Translations under genes and position numbers: made by a program
Assembly (NCBI RefSeq): GCF_000972845.2
Contig: NC_040016.1
Coordinates: 14,280,701 to 14,344,700 of the forward strand
Direction of reading: 5' to 3'
DNA: 64,000 nucleotides
Source: Larimichthys crocea
Taxonomy: Eukaryota > Chordata > Actinopteri > Sciaenidae
The notes under the pieces: generated by a model
Seen by the model: only the letters and a program-made list of their open reading frames with translations
Databases searched by the model: none
Told to the model about the DNA's origin: nothing
In this document: one piece after another, positions 12,901-26,165 of the stretch
Layout of the letters: each line of letters opens with the position of its first letter
How positions within the stretch are numbered: position 1 is the first letter of the stretch

Positions 12901-15900
12901 CAGCCATAGACAGCAAATTGCCACTCAGCGATTGTGGTCTCTCTGTTTTCTTTGCTTGGACAGAATGACCTTTATTGTGCTGCCTGTTAATTCTAATGTC
13001 AACTAAAATGAACAGGGTGTAATGGTCTAACTAATGGTGCGGATCTCATAAAAATGTACATTTATGTGAGGGAAAGCAGTATTATGACTGTAGCTAAAGA
13101 TGGTTTATTTCCCTGGCAGCAGCTGAAGCTCTCATCAAACATTTGCTGTACTGAACTAATGTTTGGTGGAGCAAACAGAGCATCTAGGACAAGCCACATT
13201 TCATCCTAGCCATTAGAGTTTGTGCAGTGTCAGAAAATACCTCTGCTCCAGAGCTGAGTTTACCTGTGGAAACATCACAAACAGAGGGGCTTCTTGAATC
13301 CTTAAAATCCCAGCCCACTCAAAGAAAACAGAGCTGGTAAGAAGGGGAATTTGACTTTCTACTCCCACAATAAACCTGCAGTTGGATAGGGTTTCCAGAC
13401 TGGGGGGTAGAATCATCACAACTGGCACTCTAACAAACTTCATCAGCTTCTTTGCTTTCCCTCACTGTTTGGAACAAAAACACAGAAAGGATATGTATGT
13501 CATCCCTCTACTCAAGCATTCCCACCTCTGCCTCCTCCTCTCACTAAGGACACATGAAAATGACCCAAGTGAAACCGAATATGGGTTAAGCAGCTCTGAC
13601 CTGCCCTTTTCTGAGGCGACAATTGGACATTTCTATTAGAAAACCATCTGTAAAAGCTGCCAACAACTGAAGTGGATATGTCCATCAAGATCGCGATTAA
13701 TCACTCAAAAAAGTATAATTAGTCTGTTTATTAGCTACTTATATGGCCACCCAATTCGCTAGTTGGGCAGAAAAAATAATATATTTGTTCTGCAGTTCCT
13801 GGAAAAGTCAGCATCTCTACTAGCAATCCAGCTTATGAATCAGTGCTGCAGTCAACCAAACTGGAAGATAATCAACCAAATAATCATCACTTAGTCATCT
13901 AGGCTCAGTGAAGTGGCCATAAATTCCAACATATCCAGTAAGCAAGTTTTCCATTAATCTTTGACTAAAGATCTTGAGTGAAAAGGGATCTATTTTCTCT
14001 CAATACAGCCTGAGTAATTTATCTATATACCTACATTAGAGCTTGGAAGTAGATATATAGTAGAATATAGATAGATTGACACAGTTATGTGTAAATGAAA
14101 CTGCAACAATGAGACACATCTCTTCTCTCTCTGGATTTCTGCTTTTTTCTTTTACTTAAATTGAATTTCTTTGTGGCCTCTGATTCCTAACTCCAGTATT
14201 GTGTCAAAACCCAGCCTCCTTCATCTAATCACTGGATGCTCTTCTCTCTGATCTTTTCTGTCTGTTTTCATGGGAGTGACTGGAAAAGATCCCATCTAAC
14301 TAACCACAGGTGAACAGAGCAGCCATTCAACTCATTTCTGAAGTTATTTACTGGACCTCTGCCACTGACCGATTAGAGCTCCCCGGTCTACCGAGCTAAT
14401 CCACTGAGGGGGGTCCTTGCTGGAGCTTTGAAACATACACGGTAAGGTGCTAAACAGATGTAGTTAGATTGTTACATTTTAAAGTGCAGTGATGGGGAAT
14501 TGTATACCATTACATGAAGTTTAATTCTGATTAAAAACCTTGAAAGAAAATTTCAAAATAAAGTGAATAAAGTGGGAGATGCTATGAAAATGGCATGTAC
14601 CAACCTGCATCATTCCCTTTCTTGGCATTTCTTGTGATATATTTTGAACACAGCTGTACTTTCACACAACAGGGCTGCCCATCAGAAACATAACATGAGT
14701 TCACCAAAGTAAAAAGAAGGAACTAAAAACAGCAGATCTCTCCATCAAGACTTAAACCCCCCTTTGTGTGACTAAGTCCATTATTCTGGAATAAGCCCAT
14801 TAAAAACAGATAATAATGCCAGCGCTGCCAGTCTAGATACCTCAGTGTTTTTTTGGCAAGAATATTTCATTCCTGATTCATTTTGTTTAATGGTGCACTA
14901 TAATCAGCTTAGAGGATTGCTGCTCTTTTACAGAGGTTCACATGCATTTCTTCCACAAGGGGGCCTTTTAATCTGAGGCTTTGCAACATTACACTGTACA
15001 GCACACTGAATATTGGTCCTGTTTATAAATGCATGTTCCCTAGTTGAACACACACACACAGCGTTCACCACGGTGCACATAGTCCCCCTTTAGGTGGCTA
15101 TGAATTGCTCTCTCACACATACACACACAGCATAATCATTCCCTACAGTATACCAAAATATAACACTATGTTTCACTATTTCCAGCCCTCACACACACCT
15201 CTCTGTGTAAAAGATTCATATTCACAGACACACATCGTGAATAACCCCAACCACAGGACAAATATGCCGAGATTTGTTTGCTTTTCCTTTTATCTATTTA
15301 AGAGTTATCACCACCATATGTACAGCATATTAACTCTGGCCCATCCAGAACACTGTTCTTTTGTCCAGCCGTGCAGGTAGTCCCTCTCCGTTGGCCCAGT
15401 GACCTGTTTCCTGCCTTACCAAGTAGCCCTGATCATGGCATTAAGTGTCTCTCCTCTCAGCTGGAGGTGGACTGGATTACCAATACCTGCAGAGCTCTGT
15501 TAAGGTTTTTCTCAATATTTTTGGTGACAGGATAGCACATATTTTGTTAGCATGTTGATGAAGGACAACACCATGGGGAGTAAGTGAATGAGGAATATGA
15601 TTTGATTCCCATTTGGCCCCATTTTGTTTGTTTTGTGCACACGAGCAGCTTGACACACATTCTTGAACACTATTCTATCGATTGGCAGTTGGTGGGGATA
15701 ACATGCCAATAAACATAGTAACAACAACGATCAACAAAGATAATGATGATGTAGGCTGCTATCTAGCAAACACGGATGTACACAATGCACAAATACAATT
15801 TCAGAAAATTGTCTTTGCAGGTGTTGAATTTGGAAAGAAATTCAGCACATTTGTTAGACCTTAAGGACAATGTGTCTTTGTGAGAAATGCTAATTATGAA

Positions 15901-17391
15901 CATGATTGTTTTCAAGAAAACTCCACAGGACACCTTTAAATTATTAAATGCTTCATGAAGTATTTTTTATCCAACAGAACTCTAAAAGTCCAATAATCAG
16001 TTTATAGCTCTGCTTTTACTATTAAACTCTAACTAGGGTTGGTTTTGGTACTCATGTGGGTATTGCACCTAATTTCATCTTTTCTTTTATTTTTCTTTTA
16101 TGCTGTGAGAATAACTGGTTTGAATTTAGTTTATTCAGAGTTTTCTGGAGAGAAACATAAGTGGGGTGCAGGAGTGACTCTCATATCAACCTCATTGGAT
16201 CTATTGAATGAAAGCAAGATATCAAAAACATATTGTGTGGTCTGTTCCTGCTTGTCTGTCAAACAGGAATAGACTGTCTGTCTTTTGAAACATGACAAAA
16301 TCCAAATGTGACAAACCACCATAGCCTGAAATTAAATACACTCGTACTTTGGTCTCAGTGTTCATAGTTTTCCCTCCTTCAATTACTTTTACATTTTATC
16401 AATAAATGAAACCAGCCCTACACTAACACACATGTCACATGCAAAGAGAAGAACTGTGCAGCTTTTACAGTAGTGTAGCAATGTTGTCTGGTGAACATGT
16501 GGTGAAACTGAAACCTCTAATCTCAGCTGGACTATAAATCCAAAGTAAAGATAAGGCAGTGTACATTTGAAAATGAAGGGTAGACAGTAATGAGTGTTAT
16601 TATCAAGTCAGTGTATTCCATAATATATTTTAATGTAAGATTAATCTATGGACTGAAGGATTCCAACTTAATTTATCACTTCTGCAAAATGGAAACCATC
16701 TATTATCATCACCTCCCCAGATTTTAAATATTTTACTTTTTTCTGCATGATCCAAGACCTTATTACAAAAATAGAAAATATTTTTAAACCAATATTGGCC
16801 TTAAGTCTTCAAATAACTTTATTTTGGATAGGCAGACTCATCTTTTTCTGCAGAAATGGAAAAAACATCATGGAGCAACATGGAAACATCAGATTCTCTG
16901 GGAGTTCATCTGGATTTAAGTGGATAACAACTGTGGACAAACGACTGAATTTGAGGTCTATGGCAAGATTTGGATCCATGTATATGTGTACAACTGTGTC
17001 CTAATTTTGTGCCTCCTCTATTATATTATGTAAGTGCTGTTTTGTTTTCTTTTTGTTCTTGTTTTTTTTCGTGGACCAGTTGTGTGACGTTATGTATGTA
17101 TGTAAAACCTCAAATAAAAGTGAGTGAGTACATGTAAAGTCTTTGAAATATCATTATATTTAACGTAGCTATAACTTTGCTCCAACCTGCTTCTGACTTT
17201 AGATTTAAGATAGAAGTCATATTTTTTGGCTGGAGGTTATTTTTCAAAGATCTAAACCCACAGTCAGTATCTGAACCATCAAACTGCCCTCAGCAGGTCA
17301 ACCAACGGCACAGTCCCAGTCTCCTTTTAGACCCCTGGAGCCTGCTCAGTGTGGGGGAGTCTGTAAACGAATCTGCCATCACCTCTCTCTC

Positions 17392-17399
<8 letters not shown>
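9996..17399. other. Long non-coding stretch, no gene recognised
   Basis: I find no protein domain, RNA gene or nameable repeat. CA-rich text occurs near 15,050-15,230. The 153-codon open frame at 10,523-10,984 is not recognisable. Confidence 0.5.

Positions 17400-17425
<26 letters not shown>
17400..17425 (+). repeat. (TG)13 microsatellite
   Basis: Twenty-six bases of perfect TG units following a short TA run. Confidence 0.97.
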
Positions 17426-19690
17426 AGACTCTGTCTCTCTACACCATCACTTACTTTCCTCATAATTCCTTCACTATTACTTGCCCCAATTCAATATTTC
17501 CTTCTTGACTTGTCACCTTTACTAATTTCTGTAATAATCCAGCTCCTCCTTCCTTAATGTCACCCCAGACATCACGCGCTATGGTTACCTCCTACATTTA
17601 GCTCCTCGCGCTTCGCTGTCCCTCATCCACCTTCAGTCCTTGCTGTGATCGCTACTTCAACCCTCCATTTCTTCGTCTTATTCTGTTTCTTTCTCATTTG
17701 GCTTCTGTATCCAGCTTTAGTCCCCCTGTCCTAACTAAGTATCTCTTCTTATATGTCTTGAGGTATTCAGACAGTAAGTTTAATACCACAGTGTAAAAAT
17801 ACAAATTGAAAAGTCAAAGCTGTCTATTCAAAGTGTTACTTACTACAAAGTGCCTTATATATGTAGGGAGGGAACAGTTCACCATGTTGAACTGACATGT
17901 TTCTACAGTAGCCCAGAATGGACAAACAAAACAATGGCTCTAGAGAGAGACTTTTATATTTCTTGTGAGTTTTACAAGACTATAGCTTCTCCTACATGTT
18001 TAGAAGGGTGGGGATGAGGCATTTATTTGGTCACAATCTTAAAGGTTTACTCATTGTTTTCTTTTCTTTTATATTAATACACCAAATTTTCCACCTCAGC
18101 CAAATATGAAGATGTTTTCATAGATATTGCTAGATTTTTCCAAATCCAGTGTACACTTCAATAAAAATGATATTGTGAATATTTTGCTCTCAGTAATTTA
18201 CAAATACCTAAACATTCAATTTAAGTACAATAAGTAAATGTACTTCATTATGCTTCTTGTTACCTTTTTTCCTCTTTATTCTGGCTGTCTTCCTCCCCCA
18301 TACCTCCCATTTCTAAACCTTTCACTCACCACCTCCTGCTTGACCTACCCCATCCCTGACTTTCCCTTTCTTCACTTCTCTCCACACCCCCCTCCTCTTC
18401 TCCAGTCCTCTCCAGTCTTCTTATCCTCCCAAGATCTCATACCACACTCTCGACCACTTTCCGTCTCTCTCTCTTTATCCCATTTCTCTTCACTTTAGAC
18501 CTCAGGCTACATTTCTGCCTGACTTCCTGTCTTAACCTGAACCAATCACCATCTGTCCCTTATATTTATTGTAGTTTACGTTATAACAACACAACTCTAG
18601 TTTGTAACCAGTACAACAAATATAACGTATGATAAAAATAATGTTTGAAATGTAAGGCAAGCAGGTTTACTATTTGCTTATTCATGTCACGAAGAGCACA
18701 GTACAGACAGCTATCTATCGACAATCATGGCGACAATCATAGGGATCAATGTTTATATTTTACATTTTTTAACTTTTAAATCTAATTTTTTATGCCGCTT
18801 GCCCAAGTAAGTCTTCTGGAGCAATGTCTTCTTCAGTGAGGTGTCAATGAAGACAAATCTAAACAGTAATGGCCTCATTACTGCCCCCTGAGACCGGAGG
18901 GCGGAGACACCCCAGGGCAACAATGAATGCATTCCACACTCGAAAACAAACTTAGACAAGCGAGACAAATTTCTGATGTATATTGTGTTTTGCTGAAAGT
19001 GTTTTCAAAATGTATTTTTTTGATCGATTGATTGATTTTAGAAAAGACTTAAAGGATGAAGAACAACTGGTTAGTTTGGCAAGTTATGTACGTCTAGTTA
19101 ACAGTAACTACTTTTTCCTCAGCTAACACGGACAGCAAACTAAAACGAGACAAGACAATCCAAACTGTTACTAACTAAATCTTCATCTGGGTCCTTCTTC
19201 CTTCTCATTCACACATAAAAACATAAAAACTACAAAACATGATAGATAAAGAAAAGGTTTAGGTTAATGACACATTATGTTCTTCTTCTTCATTGTCATA
19301 TCTCTATATCCCCCTATACCCATACCCAACCCATCTCTCTCCCTCCCTTCCTCTCTCCGCCCCCCCTCTCTTCTCCAAAGCCCTGCCATCTTTCAGCATT
19401 CCTCAGGTCCACCACACAGAGTCCCATTGTGTCCATGGGTTAGGGAGGGAGCACACAGTCCAACATCTCACCATGTGCTGCCTCTGGACTCACCTTAGGA
19501 GACCACAAACTACTGTACAGCCTTTTCACACACACACCTTGCCTCTTTCTGTCTCCATTTCCTCCCTCGTTCCATCACTCTCCTCCATCTCCTGTTCCAC
19601 CATTCGTTCCCTTTTTTCTTCCGCTCACACTTCCACTGCTTTTTGGAAATCGGCCACCATCAACAGGCTTCACCCTCCTTTTTTTAACCC
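17426..19690 (+). other. Pyrimidine-rich non-coding region
   Basis: Blocks at about 17,440-17,720, 18,260-18,500 and 19,300-19,680 are strongly C/T-rich on the + strand. ORFs rich in Ser/Leu/Pro here are compositional artefacts. Confidence 0.6.
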
Positions 19691-20214
19691 GTGTTTATAA
19701 CCAAACAGCCATGCTCAAAAAGGCTATTGATGAGACTCAGAGTTTCAAAGCAAGAGGGCAAGCAGACCCCAAGGATGAGGGGGAGGGATGGAAGGAAGGA
19801 GGGGTGAAGGGGAGGTATAATTTGAAGGGGCCATGTTCTCCTGTATAAAATACCTGAGGTCCCAGAGTGCCTCCACCCTGCCCTGCCACTCAATCTGGGT
19901 CGGTGGTTCTTCAAACTGTGCAGATGTGAAAATAGCCAAGCGAGGGAGGTCGATCTAGTTAAAGGCTGTATTGTAGAGACTGCCAGTGGCCTGGATAATT
20001 GACAACGTTTGCTTTCAGTAACTTTGAGGTGAATTCTATGAAAATAGCAGAGGCTTTATTGTCATTTTAAAATCTAACGTCTAATCTCTTTGTTGGACTA
20101 AAAGACATTTGTGGACCTCTAAAAGTCACTTTTTAAAGTTCATTCAGGCCTGTTGCCAAAAATGACAGTAAAGAGCAGCTTTACCATGAATCTCTCAACT
20201 ACTGGTGGCACCAC

Positions 20215-20500
20215 GTCTTGTATAGAGGCTATAAACCAGCTTTAACAGATTTTTTGGCCACTTGGGGGAAGCAGAAAGAAGCTGTAAATACAACACTGAC
20301 ACTTTATCACCTTATAAACTTGATAGCAAACTTTCTAGCAAACGACTTTCATTTACACATCCAGCCGTCACAGAGCGACATTAGCGTCTCATTTGTTACT
20401 GAGCACCTTTTAGCTCTGTTTTGGTTTCCACTAACTCAACAACATTTGACTTTTTAGCTAAGTACTCCGCTATGTTCACCTGACTATGTCTAAGTTGGTT
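20215..20500 (+). repeat. Dispersed repeat with CACTTGGGGG core, copy 2
   Basis: It has TTTTTTGGCCACTTGGGGG, then CATTTACACATCCAGCCGTC, ACAGAGCGACATTAGCGTC, CTGTTTTGGTTTCCACTAAC and CTCCGCTATGTTCACCTG. It shares text with the copies at 3.9 kb and 34.6 kb and resembles a common percomorph repeat. Confidence 0.7.
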
Positions 20501-23500
20501 TATAGATTTTTTTGTTTTTTTTTTACTTTTTTATAAAGCTTGATAAGAGTTCAGTTGAACTGCACAGCCAAGAGATAATTGTCTGTGATTCATCTCCATA
20601 AAAGTAGTTGTCCTCAACTTGGACTTTTGTAGGCTTCTGAAAGTCACTTTTTTCTTCTTTTCTTCTCTAGAACCTACACATTCAAACACAGTGATGAAGA
20701 TAGTGGCGCATTTACAAAATCATCACTAGAACTATGTAACTTTGAGCTGCAGATACATAAATACCAAAATAATAAGGAATATTTTAAAAACAGAGGCTTG
20801 GATGGAGAGGAAGCCAAAGAAAGGCTAAAATGCAAAAGGACAATGGAATCAATATGTAATATAAAGCAGATTTATTTATTTATTTTTCAATCATTAATTT
20901 CCTTTTATTATTTCATTTAGAGAACATCAGGCACATCCAAATCCCTTTATTGTGACTACAAGGGAACGTCTGTGCAAACCTTTTGTGGTGCAAGAACTGA
21001 CCCATTTCATCCGCCTCAAGTTTAATGAGTTCAATTGGACCCATTCGAGAGATTATCACGTGTAACTTGGAAACATAATTCTGTAAGACTCTGAGGGTCC
21101 AGAAAAGCCAGTGGTCTGAAAAACAATATTGTTTTCTTGCTACTAAAAGCTTTACATGTTAAATATATTCAGAGCAACTTGTTTATGTGTAGTTTAACAG
21201 AAGAGTATAGAGTCAGACCTATATTACTGCAATAGTAGGGCAATAATCTACAATATACTGTACTGAATGGCTCATGAACATAATATACAGACAACGCTAC
21301 CGCTACACACGAGCTGAGGCACAATGTCCAACTCCACACATCAGCACAATCTAACAGTCCGAGTCTGAGAGTTCAGCATTCCTCAGAGGCTTAGATGCCG
21401 GCTGAAAAGAATGAGCAGCCACACAGAGGGATCTCCTCACGAGATAGAAAGCCATGTGGCTTGCTTTCAGCCAGATTAGAGTCAGCCAGATAGAGTCGAC
21501 CAGAGCACTCACCGTGACCTGAGGAATGGAAGGAAAAAAATACGCCAGTATCAATTTCAAAACAGGAAGATTAGTCCGTGCTATTACAGTTATGATAATT
21601 TACTTCAGCAGTGAAACACTTGTATTTTGTATTTGACTAATACATGGAGATTTAAATGTATATATTTTAGCACCATATCCAAATTATTATAGGTTTGATG
21701 TTGTTCCTTTACTGTCAAAAGCATTTTCATTTCACTTTCATTAGGCTCACATTCTTGTATCTTTTTGTCAATTGTTGTTCTTTTACAATGTTATGAACGC
21801 TTCTTATTAGGCAGGAACTTTCAGGTTTCTGAAATTCTCTTTCTTTGGTACTCATTCATTACCCTCAAAACAAACCTCTAGTTGTTTCCTGAGCATTTAT
21901 ATGTATGTAAAGAGATTAGTACCATTAGAAAGGGTATTTGGATAAAGTGTAATTACTCATGCTCATGTTGTACCATTGATTTGAAAGTGGCTCTGTTGCA
22001 TAAATGATATTGCAGGTTTATTTATCTGTACTGAAATAGCTAATACCCTACTTGGCCACATGTTCACAACAGTTTAAACTTGAATTGTTTGAACATAAAA
22101 CAAGATAAACCACAGCACATTTATAAATCAATGAAACACATTGCAAACTATGTTTCTCTTCTTTGTGATTCTCTATGGAAGAGCCACCAAAACAAATATT
22201 AGAAAAAGAAAAATTAGCTTGAAGTTGTTCAATTTCTTCAGTAAAACAGAAGGAAGGAAGGAATTTATACAGAAGTAGTATCGTAAATGACAGATTGCAA
22301 ATCATACAACTATACACCGCCATATTTAATGGCAAAAGTACTTATATATATTTTTTATGTTAATTACATGAAAAATATTTTTTGTTTTGGTCTTAAAAAT
22401 TGTCTTTTGCCACAACCACCACTACAACGACCATCAGACTGCTGATTACAGCTCCTGCATTGACTTCACCATTCACAATGTGGAAGCTTTAACTTTTCCT
22501 GCGTTCCTAAAGTACATCACAAGAAGCTGAATCTGCTTAAATAACTAAATTTAACCTAAATGTGGAAGACAGAATTGTAGTGGATATTAATTATGTCCTA
22601 ATAACAATATATTTGTGTTCATGTTTACATTTTTGTCAGCGTAAATACAGGAAGTTTAACATTTCACCCTTTGGTGACTATTTTTACAGCCTCCTCCTCC
22701 GTTAGAATCTGACTGGTGACTACTGATCACCTGTCACTGCAAGCGATCAGTAACAACCATTTGTGATATCATTATGGTTTATGAGCTAGGGAAATATTTC
22801 AAATATAACTTTCAAAATACTGAATAATATATTTTTTTCTTTAAAGAGGTCGGAAACATTTTTAGTACTTTACAATCTGTGCGGGGAGGAAAGTTCAAAT
22901 GCAGCACAGACTGATACTGACACCGCAGCTGGACAGACTTCAAGAGTTCTTATCTATGGTTTGATGTTCAGTCACTGAATTTAAATTTGCAGGTGTTTAT
23001 AAAATCTCAAAAAGATCTATTAAGGTTATTTTTGGCTCATAGATGCTTTAGAGAGAAAAAATATCAGTTAGAAAACTAGGTTTTGGTTCTGTGCACCGGT
23101 AAAACTTGGAAGGTGTAAACATTCATCACAAGGGTTGATAACATGATGTCATCACTTTTCTGCTGTAACATAAAGTGTATAAGTGAACTGCACGGCTGGA
23201 CTCACCTAACAAGAGTCCTTGTCCAAGAGGGCACGAAGCCGAGGATCTCATTTGGGTGTGAGGAATGTACATATTTGGGAACGGTCTGGTGTCTTGTATG
23301 TGTGAGTGTGTGTCTTTGTCTGTGTGCCACTGCCCTTCCTGTATGACTAAGCGCATGTTTGTGTGTGTGTCTGTGTGTCTGTGTGAACGTGCACAATGAT
23401 GCACATGAGTGGGTGGGGGTCAGTGGTGCACCATTGTGACAGTGCAGGCTTTTATTGATTCAGCTGGGGCGGGAGAGTTGCAATTGTCAGAACTGCAACA

Positions 23501-23764
23501 GGGTCCAAAAGACCACCACAAATTTTACTGCCTGTCTTTACTCAGCACAAACACTGTCTGAGGCGGAACTAGCCTTCGATGTGAAAATATTCATAAGTTT
23601 GAACACTATCATGCTCAATGTGAACCGGATTGAGATAGTACTTTATGATGAGAATGGGAAATCGCAGCATTACATCTCGCTTCACCCTATTTCCTAGCAT
23701 GAAGGAGAAACATGAAAGGCTGTATCTAGAGTCAGTGTTTAGTTTGCACTCAAACAAGCCACCT
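20501..23764. other. Non-coding sequence, nothing firm recognised
   Basis: AT-rich with a GT-rich stretch near 23,290-23,390. The minus-strand segment around 21,351-21,520 has acceptor-like and ORF-like features but is not recognisable. Confidence 0.5.
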
Positions 23765-24085
23765 GTAGTGACACCTATCTGTCAATCAAAGTGGCCACAC
23801 TGTTAACTGTGCAAAAATATATGCCTTAATATAATTTAATAACAAAAAATTAAAAAAAAAATTGCCCTCAGCACAGTTGTCATGGCTATAGAGACCAAAA
23901 CTCTTTTTTGCACCAGCCTGTAAACATGTTTATTTCTGCTGTGAAGTCGGACATTTTAATATGGGGCCTGACGGAGATTGACTCATTCTGCAGCCAGCCT
24001 CGGGTGGTCGTTCAACGAACTGCAGTTTTTGGGACTTCTGCATTGGCTTCACCTCACAGCCACGGAGGTTGCTGCTTGGACTGTT
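23765..24085 (+). repeat. Teleost interspersed repeat
   Basis: It runs from CACCTATCTGTCAATCAAAG, TGGCCACAC, through TATAGAGACCAAAACTC, ACCAGCCTGTAAACATGTTT, ATTTCTGCTGTGAAGTCGG and GAACTGCAGTTTTTGGGAC to GGAGGTTGCTGCTTGG. I know this ordered pattern from other fish genomes. The 70-codon ORF over it is part of the repeat. Confidence 0.75.
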
Positions 24086-24839
24086 TCACCTTTAAGCAGT
24101 TTTCTTGGGGGATTGTTTGAGGTTAAGTCTGAACTGATCTAAAAAAACTGTTAGCATTCCGAGGAACTTTTTTTTAACTGATTGATCCCTTTTTTTTGTC
24201 ATTTCTCTTCAGACCTGCGGGGGCACAACAGCTGTGCTAATAACAGCATGCTTGAGCTGGAGTTTTTTAAAAGAGAGTGCTTCCAGATGGAAGCCAGGAT
24301 GAGCTGAGGTAGGGAGATCCTTCGCAGCTTTTCAACGGGCATGACAGCTCAGACTTGGAGAGCTGTGAAACTCTGCTGCCCAGTCAGTTTGGGTGGGTGT
24401 GTAGAAAGTGTGCACGAAGGAGAGAAAGAAGGAGAGAAACAAATGGAAAGTCAAGACAAAAACTAAAAGAAAAAGGTGACTGGGGAATAAGCCTTTGTTC
24501 ACTGATCACAAAACCCTTGCAGCCAATCCACTGCAGCGACACTGAAGATGTCCCACAAGAACCCACAACTCTTCTGTTTTTCATTAACACTCGAGGTTAC
24601 CTTTTTTCTGTCTCGCTAACACAGTCCAGCTTGAGGCACTGGGAATCAGTTCATCTTTCCAGCACACAGGCACAGTGCTCAATGTGTCTTTGTTTTCCAG
24701 AAGAGAACTGTCCTCCTTTTTTAAAGTGGGGGTCTGTTACTTTTGGACTTACTCCCTATCAAATCCACCTCAGATTCAAAGCTGCAACAGGTGGAGATGT
24801 GCCAAAAGTTTCTATTTTCCACAACAATTTAACTCAACA

Positions 24840-24841
<2 letters not shown>

Positions 24842-24883
<42 letters not shown>
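24842..24883 (+). repeat. (CT)21 microsatellite
   Basis: Forty-two bases of perfect CT. It supplies the Ser-Leu run in the longest open frame of the left half (24,355-25,149), which is therefore not taken as a gene. Confidence 0.98.
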
Positions 24884-24887
<4 letters not shown>

Positions 24888-25074
24888 TCCCACTTTTATC
24901 CTTTTTCACTCCCTCTCTTTCCTCCTGGATGTATGTCAAGCCTGTCATTCATGGTGTTTGGCCAGGAACTGCAACAGTTATATGTGGAACATTCCACTTA
25001 CAGCAGTAGACACTATTTGCTCTGATTATGCAACTGTATTGTACTCCATAACACAGCTGAAGGCCAAAATAATC

Positions 25075-25095
25075 TTTTTTTTTTTTTTTTTTTTT
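25075..25095 (+). repeat. Poly(T)21
   Basis: An uninterrupted run of 21 T. Confidence 0.98.
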
Positions 25096-25218
25096 ACATT
25101 TCTGCAACATTTTATATTGTTGCAAAGACATATGATGGTATATACATAATGCCAGCAAATACATTGAAAACTATTCCTTTTTTTAGAGAAACCTTTTTAA
25201 AAAACATAGCCATCATAT

Positions 25219-25345
25219 AAAGGAATAGTTAGTGGTTAGTTTGGGAATTACACTTATTTACTTTTTTTTTTTTGGTTGACATAGCTTAGCATAAACACCA
25301 GAATTCATCTACCAGCACGTCTAAAGGCTGCTACACAGTAAAAAC
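25219..25345 (+). repeat. Teleost interspersed repeat, left part
   Basis: AAAGGAATAGTT, GGGAATTACACTTATTTAC, ACATAGCTTAGCATAAA and CTACCAGCACGTCTAAAG match the outer and inner sections of a common fish repeat. Its other end appears at 26,055-26,165. Confidence 0.6.
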
Positions 25346-26054
25346 CGCTCTGTGCTGGCTGTGCCATTGTTTCCCTTTTAAAGGATAATGACACAAAACT
25401 AGGTGAAGCGCAACCCTTGGTGTTGCTCACATCTAGAAATTGTCACCAAGTGCTGTCTTCATTGTTCAAATTATTTCAACTTTGACCGCTGTTGCACAGC
25501 TAAAGGAGGTAACAGTTATATGTGACGTAGCCTAGAAACAGTAAATGCAAGCAGGGGAGGCAAAATGCAAAGAGTGAAGGAAACGCACCTTCTTCCGCAC
25601 TCAACATCATAACCAATCTTAACAGGAAAAGTAATTCATGGGTTTTTAGATGGGGCAGCTACCAGCTTTGTGAATGGGCACAAAGTTAACACTTGGCTTG
25701 CTAAATCCAATGCTAAAGTTGGCTGATGTATGTAGCTGTCAGTCGATCTTTGTGTCACAAGCATAGCTATACGCTGATGTCAACGCAGAAATTCTGATTT
25801 GTTTTTGGTGAAGAAGAATGTATTTTTGCTGACCGCACTGTACTTTGTATGCTCTGCATGCTACCACACGGTGAACAAAGAGCGATTAATCTATTATCAT
25901 GTGAAGGCGGCTTACTGTCATTGTGAGGTTGTTGAGTAACCATTGTGTCCCAGGGCACATAACTCCCTTAAAACCTCAACTTATGCTCTGTTTCTAAGTA
26001 AACAAATGTAATGTGTTGATTTGTGAGTTTCGTAGATGCCAGATTACCTTTTTT

Positions 26055-26165
26055 TTTACCTAGCCAGGCTAACTTTTTCCCCCTGTTTCAAGCCTTTGTG
26101 TTGAGCTAAGCTAACTGGCTGATGGTGTTAGCTTCATATTTATCGTACAAATGTGAGAACTCTCT
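26055..26165 (+). repeat. Teleost interspersed repeat, right part
   Basis: TAGCCAGGCTAAC, CCCCCTGTTTCAAGCCTTTG, GAGCTAAGCTAACTGGCTGA and TAGCTTCATATTTATCGTAC are the complementary end section of the same family as 25,219-25,345. About 700 bp of other sequence separates the two parts. Confidence 0.6.

Noticed and set aside
21351..21530. A minus-strand exon-like segment with a pyrimidine-AG ahead of it
   Set aside because: The translation is not recognisable and there are no neighbouring exons in frame, so it is not supportable as a gene.
24355..25149. A 264-codon open frame on the + strand, the longest in the left half
   Set aside because: Its apparent Ser-Leu tract is a (CT)21 microsatellite and the end is a poly(T) run. 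No domain is recognisable, and it is flanked by repeats.
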